From positions 1-58,805 of the forward strand of contig QUAH01000015.1 in the NCBI GenBank assembly GCA_003426165.1: a stretch of DNA of 58,805 bases, read 5' to 3'. A model generated the notes under the pieces. It ran no database searches. It was not told the origin of the DNA and saw nothing but the letters and a program-made list of their open reading frames with translations. This document shows, in pieces, positions 9,401 through 16,470 of this stretch (within the stretch, counting starts at the first letter, position 1; each line of letters starts with the position of its first letter). The stretch comes from Candidatus Saccharicenans subterraneus (GTDB lineage Bacteria; Acidobacteriota; Aminicenantia; Aminicenantales; Saccharicenantaceae). The translations under genes were made by a program, and so were the position numbers.

Positions 9401-9485
9401 CTATACCGTCAGTTCGAGTTACGGAAAGGTCACCAGCGTGGATGGAGTCAGAACCTTCAGGCTTTCAGCGAGGTTTTCTTTCTAA
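6462..9485 (+). CDS. Oar-like TonB-dependent outer-membrane receptor
   Basis: A 1007-aa outer-membrane beta-barrel receptor that would import large or scarce ligands (oligosaccharides, peptides or siderophores) using TonB energy. A signal peptide occupies about residues 1-23. Residues about 28-110 form a carboxypeptidase-regulatory-like fold (GTIRGTVTDEGGLPLPGVNV, then DGLYRVPALPPGTYTL). A plug domain follows (about 115-230; VDGVNVNDPS and QVGGTGGAFVNVVTRSGGN). The barrel continues to the C-terminal strand TFRLSARFSF, ending in the Phe expected for BAM recognition. This is the Oar/TonB type with N-terminal regulatory domain common in Acidobacteria-like genomes. It has its own promoter-like region and a terminator at 9519, so it is probably transcribed alone, facing the ThuA/DUF1080/oxidoreductase cassette. 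The ligand is not deducible. Confidence 0.9.
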   Translation: MRKFLSVMVLCLLLLAVVAAPGQQLQTGTIRGTVTDEGGLPLPGVNVVVTSPSLIGKFSAVTNQDGLYRVPALPPGTYTLTFEMPQFQTIKRVGVIVNVGATVTIDVQMQPAALSEEVVVQAASPVIDIQNTKIVTLVDSNLMRNLPMGRNLTNIINMSPGTVNSVIHGGTEISTTYEVDGVNVNDPSMNGRAVTVEFDAMEEIEIMTGGLPAQVGGTGGAFVNVVTRSGGNEFSGMAQGYYSPKALNQVLFTDEQIKSLGVGKPSFPIYSLQSSAMLGGPIIKDKIWFFADFSYTGSKNVASFLPTTILGTPYDQYTPKSSNLAGFAKLTAELAKNLRVFFMVNYSHPDTPYSGSGTYTTAEATQKRVDDNLAFTANASWIISSSTFADFRVGLNNMQWNILQQPGTENNYSYYDGYTYYYWGTTSRFSEPVWRNTIQASVRVTHFQDNFLGGDHEVKAGLEYQRGLDEWTWWKNNPINWYFYNGNPYYYRGLYGLSGPHPTYGDGLLYIYVCGPEDSPNKVNGTENRYGGFIQDSWTFKKRLNINLGVRFDYYDGFLPESNKAATPGIAPSIGEALFVPTYGFNPYGELTIPRWNHVMSWGAISPRIGLSYDLFGTGKTVFKAAYSHYAEAMPVMYFQTLHPLRPVSYGFYWTDNNGNAIPDEYGVDTYVAFGSSPAAMLESYYKKRVQPDIKAPYYHEVTASITHELVRDFSVGLQYIYKTKKNTVSAILYDPVSDRFWNSYDKAPDWWIPFTTTIPAVGNFPAQELTMYFMSASAPAQVTCFANVPEAKRFYQAVELIFSKRYSHGWQLGGSIVWSQTKGNNTDDYGSVWGYSGAYANPNWFVNRYGYIGSDRPLVIKLYGTFKTVGGLIASFYATYYSGSPWQRTVTVYPPSAWAAANNALGLSYSVNVEPSGSRRNQARTNVDFRLEKEFVLGSLGKIGFFVDVFNLLGNTYVNVSMNPAGTWRPTDINVTTGTYTVSSSYGKVTSVDGVRTFRLSARFSF

Positions 9486-9518
9486 AACTGGACAGTTAGT
9501 CGTTCTTAATCTGGTGAT

Positions 9519-9557
9519 AGGCCGGCCGTGGCTTCGGGCTGCGGCCGGCCTCTTTTT
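9519..9557 (+). terminator. Rho-independent terminator of the TonB receptor
   Basis: A 10-bp GC-rich inverted repeat, AGGCCGGCCG at 9519-9528 and CGGCCGGCCT at 9542-9551, is followed by CTTTTT. It lies 33 bases after the receptor's stop codon and just before the convergent ThuA gene. Confidence 0.85.
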
Positions 9558-9562
9558 ATGGG

Positions 9563-10327
9563 CTAATCGAAGACCCGGGCGGCCCAGAGAATACCGCGCT
9601 TGACGATTTCCCGGGCTTCTGGGACGTCAAAATCGGCGGCCACGTGGCCGAGCGACGAGTAGAATACCCGCCCCTTCCCGTAGTACTTCTTCCAGACCAC
9701 CGGCATGACCACTCCTTCAATCCACGGGGCGTACTTGCCGCTGAAGGTGGTGGTGGCCAGCACCTCTATGATCGGGTCGATGTGCATGTAATACTGCTCT
9801 GAGTGCATCTTGAAATCTTTCAACCCGCGGACGATGGGGTCATTCTTCTTTTCCGGAACAATGTTCACTTCATAATCAATTATTCCGCCCGGATGAGCCA
9901 CCCACTGCCCGCCGACCATGAACTGGTACTCGGTGTTCATCCGGAAGGAATCGGCCAGCCCGCCGTGCCAGCCGGCCAGCCCGACCCCGCTCTTGACCGC
10001 TTCCAGAAGATTTCTTTCCTGCTGCCCGGTAATTGTGCCCTGGGTATAGACCTGGACGATGACGTCCAGTTTCTTGAGCTTTTCCAGGTCCAGGTAGGCG
10101 TCCAGAGTGTCAGAGATTTCCACTTCAAAGCCCTGTTCCCGGAGCCAGGGGGCAAAGATATCCACGCACTTCTTGGGCTCGTGACCTTCCCACCCGCCCC
10201 AGACAATCAGTACCTTTTTCTTTGGCTGGTCATTTGCAATACAGGATAAGACCGGAATTAGTAAGGTGCCTAAAGTGATTAAAAAAGCTATTAAGGTTCT
10301 TGCTAAGAATCGTCTTTTCTCCGACAT
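9563..10327 (-). CDS. Exported ThuA-domain protein
   Basis: A 254-aa ThuA-like protein of the class I glutamine-amidotransferase-like superfamily. It has an N-terminal hydrophobic export signal (about 10-31; PVLSC could be a lipobox). The ThuA fold follows: [15 protein letters not shown], then [12 protein letters not shown], the HSEQYYMH segment and a C-terminal [10 protein letters not shown] motif. ThuA proteins are linked to disaccharide 3-oxidation and utilisation, often beside Gfo/Idh (ThuB-type) oxidoreductases, but their reaction is not well defined. The context fits, since the gene follows a DUF1080 lipoprotein and a Tat-exported Gfo/Idh enzyme on the same strand. The start at 10327 is supported by GGAGAAG about 10 bases upstream; a longer frame to 10387 would overlap the DUF1080 stop and spoil the signal peptide. 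A 3'-end copy of this gene lies at 6030-6209. Confidence 0.85.
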   Translation of the reverse strand: MSEKRRFLARTLIAFLITLGTLLIPVLSCIANDQPKKKVLIVWGGWEGHEPKKCVDIFAPWLREQGFEVEISDTLDAYLDLEKLKKLDVIVQVYTQGTITGQQERNLLEAVKSGVGLAGWHGGLADSFRMNTEYQFMVGGQWVAHPGGIIDYEVNIVPEKKNDPIVRGLKDFKMHSEQYYMHIDPIIEVLATTTFSGKYAPWIEGVVMPVVWKKYYGKGRVFYSSLGHVAADFDVPEAREIVKRGILWAARVFD

Positions 10328-10383
10328 GTGTCTATCTTCTCCATTTAAATTCCATAGAAAAATGCTTCCTTTCTGGCTAAAGT

Positions 10384-11175
10384 TCAATCCAGCTCCCTCA
10401 GCCAGATATTTCGGAACCTGACCGGGTGGCTGTGGTCCTGGAGCATCAGCGGGAGCTTGCTGGCATGGGCTTTGTAGGGCGGCCTGGCCTTGTGAGCAGT
10501 CGGCCCGGTTAGCTCGGCATTATGATGAATCAGGATGCCATTATGCAACACCGTCATCCTGGCCGGCTCCAGGAGCTTGCCCTCAGCGTCAAATTTCGGA
10601 GCATAGAAAATAATATCATATGTCTGCCATTCGCCCGGCTTACGGCAGGCGTTGACCAGCGGGGGGTACTGACCGTAGATGGCCCCGGCCATGCCGTCGG
10701 CGTAGGTCTTGTTTTCAAAGGAGTCCAGGACCTGGACCTCGTACAACCCCATCAGGAAAACCCCGCTGTTGCCCCGGTCCTGGCCTTCTCCGCCGGATGG
10801 CACCGGTGTCATCCACTCTATGTGAAGCTGGCAGCTTCCAAAACCGTGCTTGGTCTGGATATTTCCAGTCTTGGGAACAACTTCCATATAGTCGCCCTCG
10901 ACCTTCCAGCGGGCCGGCTCGCCCTTGGCATCCACCCAGTTGAAAAGGTTTTTACCGTCAAACAGGATGATGGCGTCTGAGGGCGGAGGAACCGGAGGCA
11001 GCGGCGGACCCGGTATGACCACGGGCGGGAGCGGTCGGCTCGGGTCATGGATGGCCCACTGGTCGAGAGCCTGCCTGGGGTCTGAATCGCAACCGGCCAG
11101 AAAGGTGGCCAGGATTATGGACAGCATGAAGAATGACATGGCAAAAGAAAGCAGGTGATTTCTCTTTTTCATCAT
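10384..11175 (-). CDS. DUF1080 (3-keto-disaccharide hydrolase-like) lipoprotein
   Basis: A 263-aa lipoprotein with a signal peptide and lipobox ATFLAGC (lipidated Cys near residue 29). A Pro-rich spacer follows (about 45-66). The DUF1080 concanavalin-like domain starts at [14 protein letters not shown] and includes [28 protein letters not shown], the [13 protein letters not shown] core and the closing [12 protein letters not shown] strand. DUF1080 proteins are described as 3-keto-glycoside hydrolases or lyases acting on sugars oxidised at C3. The operon-like neighbours, a Tat-exported Gfo/Idh oxidoreductase and a ThuA protein, fit that pathway. It is followed after 56 bases by the ThuA gene. 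Periplasmic or outer-membrane-anchored location is inferred from the lipobox. Confidence 0.88.
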   Translation of the reverse strand: MMKKRNHLLSFAMSFFMLSIILATFLAGCDSDPRQALDQWAIHDPSRPLPPVVIPGPPLPPVPPPSDAIILFDGKNLFNWVDAKGEPARWKVEGDYMEVVPKTGNIQTKHGFGSCQLHIEWMTPVPSGGEGQDRGNSGVFLMGLYEVQVLDSFENKTYADGMAGAIYGQYPPLVNACRKPGEWQTYDIIFYAPKFDAEGKLLEPARMTVLHNGILIHHNAELTGPTAHKARPPYKAHASKLPLMLQDHSHPVRFRNIWLRELD

Positions 11176-11485
11176 TACCTCCTCAGCCGTTAAGTTTAAT
11201 TTATCCAGAACAGGGCTGGAATCAGAAACCTTTTCGAGCCTGATGGCTCGGTTCCTTTTTCAATCATTACAGACTTGACGCTTGACTTCAACCCATCTTC
11301 TCCCGGCCATGCCCACGGCTTAGAGTCACGTCAGCCTTCCGGAAATACCTCCGTCGCTCTTTCAACCGAATTCTCGACCCGGCTTCTCCTGGCCTGAGAT
11401 TGGAGCGGTACTTCCCGTTTCTATATCGATCAAGCCCGGCCCTGCTTTGTTTCCGGTGCCCGGGCTCCTTGGCTTTTAATCCGTC
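11176..11485. other. Non-coding gap with one hairpin
   Basis: No credible gene is seen. A perfect 6-bp hairpin, CGAGCC at 11235-11240 and GGCTCG at 11245-11250, is followed on the plus strand by GTTCCTTTTT. Both flanking genes are on the minus strand, so as a terminator it would act on antisense transcription only. The rest is featureless. Confidence 0.4.
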
Positions 11486-12886
11486 CTAAAGCTCCCAGCC
11501 GGAACGGTATACCTTGTGGAGAAATTCGTTGGCCTCCGGCAGGTTGGTGAACTGGAAGTTCTGGCTGTCCCATTCCAGCACCACGTTGTCATCCTTGAAA
11601 CGGAGGGCAATATTTCCAAGGAGCATCATCTCGGTCAGCGGCCCGGAATAGGAAAAGTCGGTCGTGGATTTCTTCCCTTCCTTGATGGCGGCAATCCATT
11701 CCTCGTGGATTCCGGGCGAACGGGGGATGGTCTTCTCGGGACGCTTGTAGTCGCGCATCAGCTCATCGGGCAAAAGGCGCGGGTTTTCACCGTAGGTGCT
11801 GCAGACCAGCATCCCCTTGTCACCGACAAACAGGCAGCCGCCACCCTCGTCACCCAGCCGGCGGCCCTTGGGCAGCTCTTTGGGGCGTGGAGGCATCAGA
11901 CCGCCATCGTACCAGATCAATTTGACCGGGGGCATACCTTCTCTCTCCGGGAATTCGTAGGTGACGATTTCGGCCAGGGGGTAAGAATCCCTGGTAAACT
12001 TGGTCGAGCTGGCCTGGATGCGGACCGGAGCCCCGAGTTTCAGGGCCCAGAAAGGCTGGTCGATGAGATGGGCGCCCATGTCGCCCAGGGCCCCCGTTCC
12101 AAAATCCCACCAGCCGCGCCAGACAAAGGGGCAGTAGGCAGGATGATAAGGACGCCATTGGGCCGGCCCCAACCACAGGTCCCAGGACAGGCTGGGCGGG
12201 CAGGACGGGATTTCCTTGGGGGCATCGATGGCCTGGGGCCAGATGGGGCGGTTGGTCCAGACATGGACTTCGCGCACCGGGCCAATGGCCCCGTCCCAGA
12301 TCCATTCACAGACCAGCCGGGCCCCTTCCTTGGAATGACCCTGGTTGCCCATCTGGGTGACCAGGTTTCTTTTCTCGGCTTCCTGGCGCAGCAGGCGTGC
12401 TTCCTTGACGGTGTGGGTGAGCGGCTTCTGGACAAAGACGTGCTTGCCCATTTTCATGGCCATCATGGCCACCACGGCGTGGGTATGGTCGGGAGTGCTG
12501 ACCGTGATGGCGTCCAGCGATTTTTCCCGTTCCAGCATTTCCCGGAAATCGCGGTATATGTGAGCTTTTTCATATTTGGCCTTGTGCTCGGGAAGGTGCT
12601 GGTCGGAGGTCAGGAACTTTTCCATCATGGTGGCGTCCACGTCGCACAGGGCCACGATGTTTTCGCTGCTGACCGACTGGACGTCAGAAAATCCCTTGCC
12701 GCCGACACCAACGCAGCCGATGTTCAGGGTATCGCTGGGAGCCTTTTTCTTCTTGTCCTTCTGGCCGCCGATGACGTGCCTGGGAACGACCATCAGGCCG
12801 GCGGCCGAAGCCGCCGTTTTGCCAAGGAATTCACGCCGGCTCAGGGGAGTCGATAGTTTATCGGTTTTTATTTCCTTTTCACTCAT
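11486..12886 (-). CDS. Tat-exported Gfo/Idh/MocA-family oxidoreductase
   Basis: A 466-aa NAD(P)-dependent dehydrogenase of the Gfo/Idh/MocA family. A twin-arginine signal (SRREFLGKTAASAAGLMVVP) is followed by RHVIGG, so it should be folded with cofactor and exported to the periplasm, as glucose-fructose oxidoreductase is. The Rossmann domain starts at LNIGCVGVGGKGFSD and includes IVALCDVD; the family signature VQKPLTHT supplies the conserved Lys-Pro. The C-terminal beta-sheet domain contains WDLWLGPAQWRPYHP and GTGALGDMGAH, where the His is the usual catalytic residue. The start at 12886 has an ideal AGGAGG upstream. It heads the minus-strand order oxidoreductase, DUF1080, ThuA, suggesting C3 oxidation of a glycoside followed by cleavage. 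The 310-base gap before DUF1080 means co-transcription is not certain. Confidence 0.88.
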   Translation of the reverse strand: MSEKEIKTDKLSTPLSRREFLGKTAASAAGLMVVPRHVIGGQKDKKKKAPSDTLNIGCVGVGGKGFSDVQSVSSENIVALCDVDATMMEKFLTSDQHLPEHKAKYEKAHIYRDFREMLEREKSLDAITVSTPDHTHAVVAMMAMKMGKHVFVQKPLTHTVKEARLLRQEAEKRNLVTQMGNQGHSKEGARLVCEWIWDGAIGPVREVHVWTNRPIWPQAIDAPKEIPSCPPSLSWDLWLGPAQWRPYHPAYCPFVWRGWWDFGTGALGDMGAHLIDQPFWALKLGAPVRIQASSTKFTRDSYPLAEIVTYEFPEREGMPPVKLIWYDGGLMPPRPKELPKGRRLGDEGGGCLFVGDKGMLVCSTYGENPRLLPDELMRDYKRPEKTIPRSPGIHEEWIAAIKEGKKSTTDFSYSGPLTEMMLLGNIALRFKDDNVVLEWDSQNFQFTNLPEANEFLHKVYRSGWEL

Positions 12887-13284
12887 TTTGGACCTCCTGT
12901 TCATATATTGCTTATTATAGAAACGGGCCAAAGGTCAAGAAGAATTATAAGCCCAGAAAAGTGATAAAAAGGCTAAGGTTTTCGAGAAATAACGCTAGGA
13001 ATTTATCAGGTATTCGGGCCTGATGACTTGAGGTCATAACGGCAGTGTAACTGTGTTGGGTCGCGGGCCCGGCCCTGAGCCAAAGAGCTGGTTAAAGGGA
13101 AGATTGGGCCGGGGGCGAAGTTCCATGGCATCCGCAGCTTTATCCGGTGTTTGCGCCAGTAATGGCCAGCCTGCCGACCTGCACAAAAGTTGGGCACAAG
13201 GCAAAAATCGAGTTAAAATGCCCCATCCTGTCTTGCCAGGTCCGGTTGAGGAACTTATATTTAAAGAGGTGAGTTCCAGGCAAT
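12887..13284. other. Divergent intergenic region
   Basis: This is the shared upstream region of the minus-strand oxidoreductase and the plus-strand radical SAM gene. No convincing gene is seen. Just before the radical SAM start, GGAACT (13250-13255) and AGTTCC (13272-13277) form a 6-bp inverted repeat whose loop contains the likely ribosome-binding sequence GAGGTG. It could modulate initiation; this is an inference. Confidence 0.35.
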
Positions 13285-14379
13285 ATGATGGATTTAACTG
13301 CAAGATGCAGCCGGCGCCGCTTTGTCCTGGGAGGTCTGGCCTGCCTGGGCGCCGGTTTATTGGGCTCGATCAAGAGCCTGTTCCCAGGTGTTGATCGGTT
13401 AGGCCAGGACAGCTCTTGTGGTATGGATTTCCAGGGAGCGGGCATGAGCGATAACAGGTTTGAACCGGCCTACCTGAAGCTACATCTGAGCGGCGAGTTA
13501 AAGAGGCGCGGCCAGGAGCTCTGGGAAATCATGAAGGAATGCCGGCTCTGCCCGCGGGAATGCAAGAAAGACCGGTTTAAGGGCATCAAGGGTGATTGCC
13601 ACTCAGATTACCGGCTGAAGATTTCGGCTTTCCATCCCCATTTTGGCGAGGAGAGGCCGCTGGTGGGCCAGGGCGGCTCGGGGACAATATTCCTTTCCAA
13701 CTGCAGCCTGAAATGTGTTTACTGCATCAACTGGGAAATAAGCCAGGGCGGGGCCGGCAAGCATCGAAGCCTGGAAGAGATGGCCGGCATGATGCTGGAG
13801 CTGCAGAGGATCGGTTGCCATAACATTAACCTGGTAACACCGACTCACTATTTGCCCCACATACTGCTGGCTCTTGATATCGCAGCCGGCCGGGGCTTGC
13901 GGTTGCCCGTGGTTTATAACACCCACGGCTGGGAAAAGGAAGAAATCCTGAAGTACCTGGACGGGGTGGTTGACATTTACCTGCCGGATTTCAAGTACTG
14001 GAACCCGTCGGTGGCTTCCAGGTTATCTTCCGGGGCCAGGACCTACCCGGAGGTGGCCCGGAAGGCCATTCTGGAAATGCACCGGCAGGTGGGCGTGGCC
14101 AGGCCGGCGACCAACGGGTTGATGTACCGGGGCCTGATGATCAGGCACCTGGTGTTGCCCAACCGGCTGGCCGGGTCCAGGGAAATCCTGACCTGGATAG
14201 CCGAAAACTTGCCCAGGGATACCTATATTAACCTCATGTCCCAGTACCAGCCGGTCTACCGGGCCCGGGAATTTCCCCAGATTGCCCGGAGCATAACCAG
14301 ATCCGAATACCGAGAAGTGGTGGAACACGCCCGCAGCCTGGGTCTGACCAACCTGGACGTCCAGGGCTACTGGTGGTGA
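13285..14379 (+). CDS. Tat-signal radical SAM protein (PflX-like)
   Basis: A 364-aa radical SAM enzyme related to the PflX/COG1313 group, whose substrates are undefined. The cluster motif CSLKCVYC (C140, C144, C147) matches CxxxCxxC. A second Cys set, CRLCPREC plus GDC (C86, C89, C93, C105), is the extra cluster-like region seen in this group. The N-terminus SRRRFVLGGLACLGAGLLGS is an apparent twin-arginine signal, implying export of a folded iron-sulfur protein, which is unusual for a radical SAM enzyme. Two adjacent ATGs (13285, 13288) are possible; the Tat signal supports these starts over the internal Met 54 that would give a cytoplasmic version. It stands alone, with a repeat element beginning 3 bases after the stop. 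Confidence 0.8.
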   Translation: MMDLTARCSRRRFVLGGLACLGAGLLGSIKSLFPGVDRLGQDSSCGMDFQGAGMSDNRFEPAYLKLHLSGELKRRGQELWEIMKECRLCPRECKKDRFKGIKGDCHSDYRLKISAFHPHFGEERPLVGQGGSGTIFLSNCSLKCVYCINWEISQGGAGKHRSLEEMAGMMLELQRIGCHNINLVTPTHYLPHILLALDIAAGRGLRLPVVYNTHGWEKEEILKYLDGVVDIYLPDFKYWNPSVASRLSSGARTYPEVARKAILEMHRQVGVARPATNGLMYRGLMIRHLVLPNRLAGSREILTWIAENLPRDTYINLMSQYQPVYRAREFPQIARSITRSEYREVVEHARSLGLTNLDVQGYWW

Positions 14380-14381
14380 AC

Positions 14382-14563
14382 GGGGGACACAATACTCATT
14401 CCCCGATTTCCCGACCAGATAACGTTTGCCGAGATTTTCTTAATTGGAAAATTTTTTAAAGAACCCGATGATCTCCTAAATGGAGAAGCCAGCATCAGAT
14501 GATTGTCCATTGGGAATCGTCCCCACAGGCAAACAAATAGGGTAAACGAGTATTGTGTCCCCC
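14382..14563. mobile_element. 182-bp inverted-repeat element (MITE/RAYT-associated-like)
   Basis: The left end GGGGGACACAATACTCATT (14382-14400) and the right end AACGAGTATTGTGTCCCCC (14545-14563) are inverted copies matching at 18 of 19 positions. They enclose about 145 bases with no coding potential. Neither an obvious target-site duplication nor a transposase is present. The same end sequence occurs elsewhere in the window (57342-57374; variant at 30281-30310). Repeats of this kind resemble non-autonomous elements mobilised by Y1/REP-associated tyrosine transposases; that link is an inference. The element lies between the radical SAM stop codon and cysQ. Confidence 0.7.
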
Positions 14564-14566
14564 ATT

Positions 14567-14603
14567 AAAAATATGGTAAATAGGTAATGTGTCCCATATT
14601 TTT
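14567..14603 (+). terminator. Perfect hairpin with A/T arms over the cysQ start
   Basis: AAAAATATGG (14567-14576) and CCATATTTTT (14594-14603) form a perfect 10-bp stem with a 17-base loop, shaped like a bidirectional terminator. The loop contains GGTAATGTGTC, which resembles the repeat end ATTGTGTCC and also holds the GTG at 14589 that opens the cysQ frame. It is either part of the adjacent repeat element or a terminator for the radical SAM gene. Confidence 0.55.
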
Positions 14604-15455
14604 AGCAGTAAGTACTTACCAGATTTAATGGAACTGATTCGCCAGGCCGGCGAAAAAATCCTTGAAATCTACAACGGTTTGGAAGCTGACTGGGATGTCC
14701 GCTTGAAGGAAGATCGGACTCCGGTAACCGAAGCCGACCGGATCTCTAACCGCATAATTACCGAGGGACTCAGGCAGCTCTTCCCCGATATCCCCCTGAT
14801 CTCGGAAGAAAACCGCCAGATTCCATACGAAATTCGCCAGAATTGTGAATACTGCTGGTTGCTCGACCCGCTGGACGGTACCAAAGAATTTCTGGGCCGG
14901 AACGGAGAGTTCACGGTTAACCTGGCCCTGATTCACCGCGGGCAGCCGGTTGCCGGCTTTATTTCTGTGCCCTGTAAGGGCTTATTCTATTACGCTATCA
15001 GGGGCGAGGGGGCTTACAAGATTGAGTGGGATACCGCCACTGGCAAAAAGGGGAACAGTGGCCAGCCGGGGGATCATAAAGGTCCGCTGGACATGGCTCT
15101 GGAGCATAAGGTCAAACTCCGGGCAGCCGAGTTTTCCCTGGATGAACCGGGCCTGGCTGTGGTCGCCTCTCGCTCGCATTTTGACGAGGGAACCAGGAAG
15201 TTCATCGAGGGTCTAAATCAGCCGCGGCTTACCAACCGGGGAAGTTCCCTGAAATTCATGATGCTGGCCGAAGGGCAGGCCCATCTTTACCCGCGCCTCG
15301 GCCGGACGATGGAATGGGACACTGCAGCCGGCCAGGCCATACTGGAAGAAGCCGGCGGGCAGGTCCTGGAGTTTTACAGCCGCCACCCCCTGACCTACAA
15401 TAAAGAATCCCTGGTCAACCCGCCCTTCTTAGCCACCGGCAAAATAAAAAAATAA
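14589..15455 (+). CDS. cysQ: CysQ-like 3'(2'),5'-bisphosphate nucleotidase
   Basis: A 288-aa Mg-dependent phosphatase of the inositol-monophosphatase superfamily. It most resembles CysQ, which recycles 3'-phosphoadenosine 5'-phosphate made by sulfate assimilation and sulfation. Metal-site motifs are visible: ISEEN (about 71-75), LLDPLDGTKEF (about 91-101) and the C-terminal EWDTAAGQAIL. The GRNGEFTVNLALI extension after the DGTKEF box is typical of CysQ rather than SuhB. The start is uncertain. The open frame begins at a GTG in the loop of a terminator-like hairpin with no good ribosome-binding site, and the first ATG is at 14628, which would trim 13 residues and still leave the core. The inserted repeat may have replaced the original leader. 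Confidence 0.85.
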   Translation: MSHIFSSKYLPDLMELIRQAGEKILEIYNGLEADWDVRLKEDRTPVTEADRISNRIITEGLRQLFPDIPLISEENRQIPYEIRQNCEYCWLLDPLDGTKEFLGRNGEFTVNLALIHRGQPVAGFISVPCKGLFYYAIRGEGAYKIEWDTATGKKGNSGQPGDHKGPLDMALEHKVKLRAAEFSLDEPGLAVVASRSHFDEGTRKFIEGLNQPRLTNRGSSLKFMMLAEGQAHLYPRLGRTMEWDTAAGQAILEEAGGQVLEFYSRHPLTYNKESLVNPPFLATGKIKK

Positions 15456-15498
15456 AAATAAAATATAGAGAAAAAGGCATCCTTAAATTCGTCATTAA

Positions 15499-15528
15499 TT
15501 GAATAGATGACCGGTATAAAGCTATAAT
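15499..15528 (+). promoter_or_regulatory. Predicted promoter of the restriction-modification pair
   Basis: TTGAAT (15499-15504) and TATAAT (15523-15528) are separated by 18 bases, a good sigma-70-type match, 19 bases before the endonuclease ATG. The location and composition fit a self-contained imported operon. The ribosome-binding sequence (AAGAGA) is weak. Confidence 0.45.
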
Positions 15529-15546
15529 TAAATAAAAAGAGATAAT

Positions 15547-16467
15547 ATGAAAGAAGCTATTTATCTGGAGTTCCTAAAATATCCTGATATAAGTGAAGTT
15601 AAAAGATATTTTTTTGAAACTTTATTAGTAACGAATCATGATCATGGATTTTTTGTGGATTGGGAAAAAGTAAAAAATAATGTTAAAAAATGCCAAATTG
15701 AGCTCAATATTTTAAATACGCTCATTAGAAATTCTAATTTTAATGAAAAGCTAAAAGAGATACTGACGAAATATCCGGAAGTACTACCCTGTGTTCCGCT
15801 TCTTTTGGCGATACATGGAGTCTATTTAGATGTAATTGAAGATATTACGGCCGATAACTATGAGATTATCCGGTATGATTTTTCGAAGCGTAAACTTACA
15901 GATGAAGAAAAAGATCAAATTATAATATTTTTTGAAAAAACCGGTCTTAAGAAATTTTTTATAGAACTCTCAACTTCCAGCCTGCAGGATTATCTGTATG
16001 GAATAGAAGTTGGTACTGACTCTAATGCTAGAAAGAATAGGAGCGGTAGAATTGCTGAGATAATGCTACGTAATCAGATAGAAAAAATTAAAGATGAGCC
16101 AGATATTGAAGTTCTTATGGTGCAAAAGAGTTTCAAGGAACTTGAAAATAAGGGTTGCATAGTTCCCGAAAGGTTGAGAGATCGGAAATCTGATTTTATT
16201 TTTATGAAGAAATCAGGAAAAATTATCGACATCGAGGTTAATTTTTATAATGTAAGCGGTTCAAAGCCTCAAGAGATAGTCGATGCCTATTTAAATAGGC
16301 AAAGGGAATTGAATGAAGTGGGTGTGGAATTGATATGGATAACTGATGGGCCAGGGTGGCGGAGGGGCCTAAATCAACTAGAAAAGGCGCTTGATAAAAT
16401 TGATTATATTCTAAATTTTAAATTAGTAAAAATTGGCCTGCTGAAGAAGATCTTGAAAGAAATTTGA
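15547..16467 (+). CDS. DpnII/MboI-family type II restriction endonuclease
   Basis: A 306-aa protein whose central and C-terminal parts match the DpnII family, whose characterised members cut at GATC. Diagnostic segments are GIEVGTDSNARKNRSG (about 157-172), SDFIFMKKSGKIIDIEVNF (D/ExK-like nuclease core, about 219-237), the SGSKPQEIVDAYLNRQRE helix and IWITDGPGW. The core therefore looks intact. It is very AT-rich compared with both neighbours, indicating recent transfer with its partner. The methyltransferase gene starts 3 bases after its stop, so they form an operon with the endonuclease first. GATC is common in this window, so the site is not avoided here. The exact specificity should not be assumed. 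Confidence 0.8.
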   Translation: MKEAIYLEFLKYPDISEVKRYFFETLLVTNHDHGFFVDWEKVKNNVKKCQIELNILNTLIRNSNFNEKLKEILTKYPEVLPCVPLLLAIHGVYLDVIEDITADNYEIIRYDFSKRKLTDEEKDQIIIFFEKTGLKKFFIELSTSSLQDYLYGIEVGTDSNARKNRSGRIAEIMLRNQIEKIKDEPDIEVLMVQKSFKELENKGCIVPERLRDRKSDFIFMKKSGKIIDIEVNFYNVSGSKPQEIVDAYLNRQRELNEVGVELIWITDGPGWRRGLNQLEKALDKIDYILNFKLVKIGLLKKILKEI

Positions 16468-16470
16468 CCC

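Noticed and set aside
11235..11260. Plus-strand terminator-like hairpin
   Set aside because: Both flanking genes are on the minus strand and no T-tract exists in that direction, so no gene assignment was made.
11516..12856. 446-codon plus-strand frame opposite the Tat oxidoreductase
   Set aside because: Antisense shadow: long because of the high GC of the real gene; low-complexity composition, no domain motifs or ribosome-binding site.
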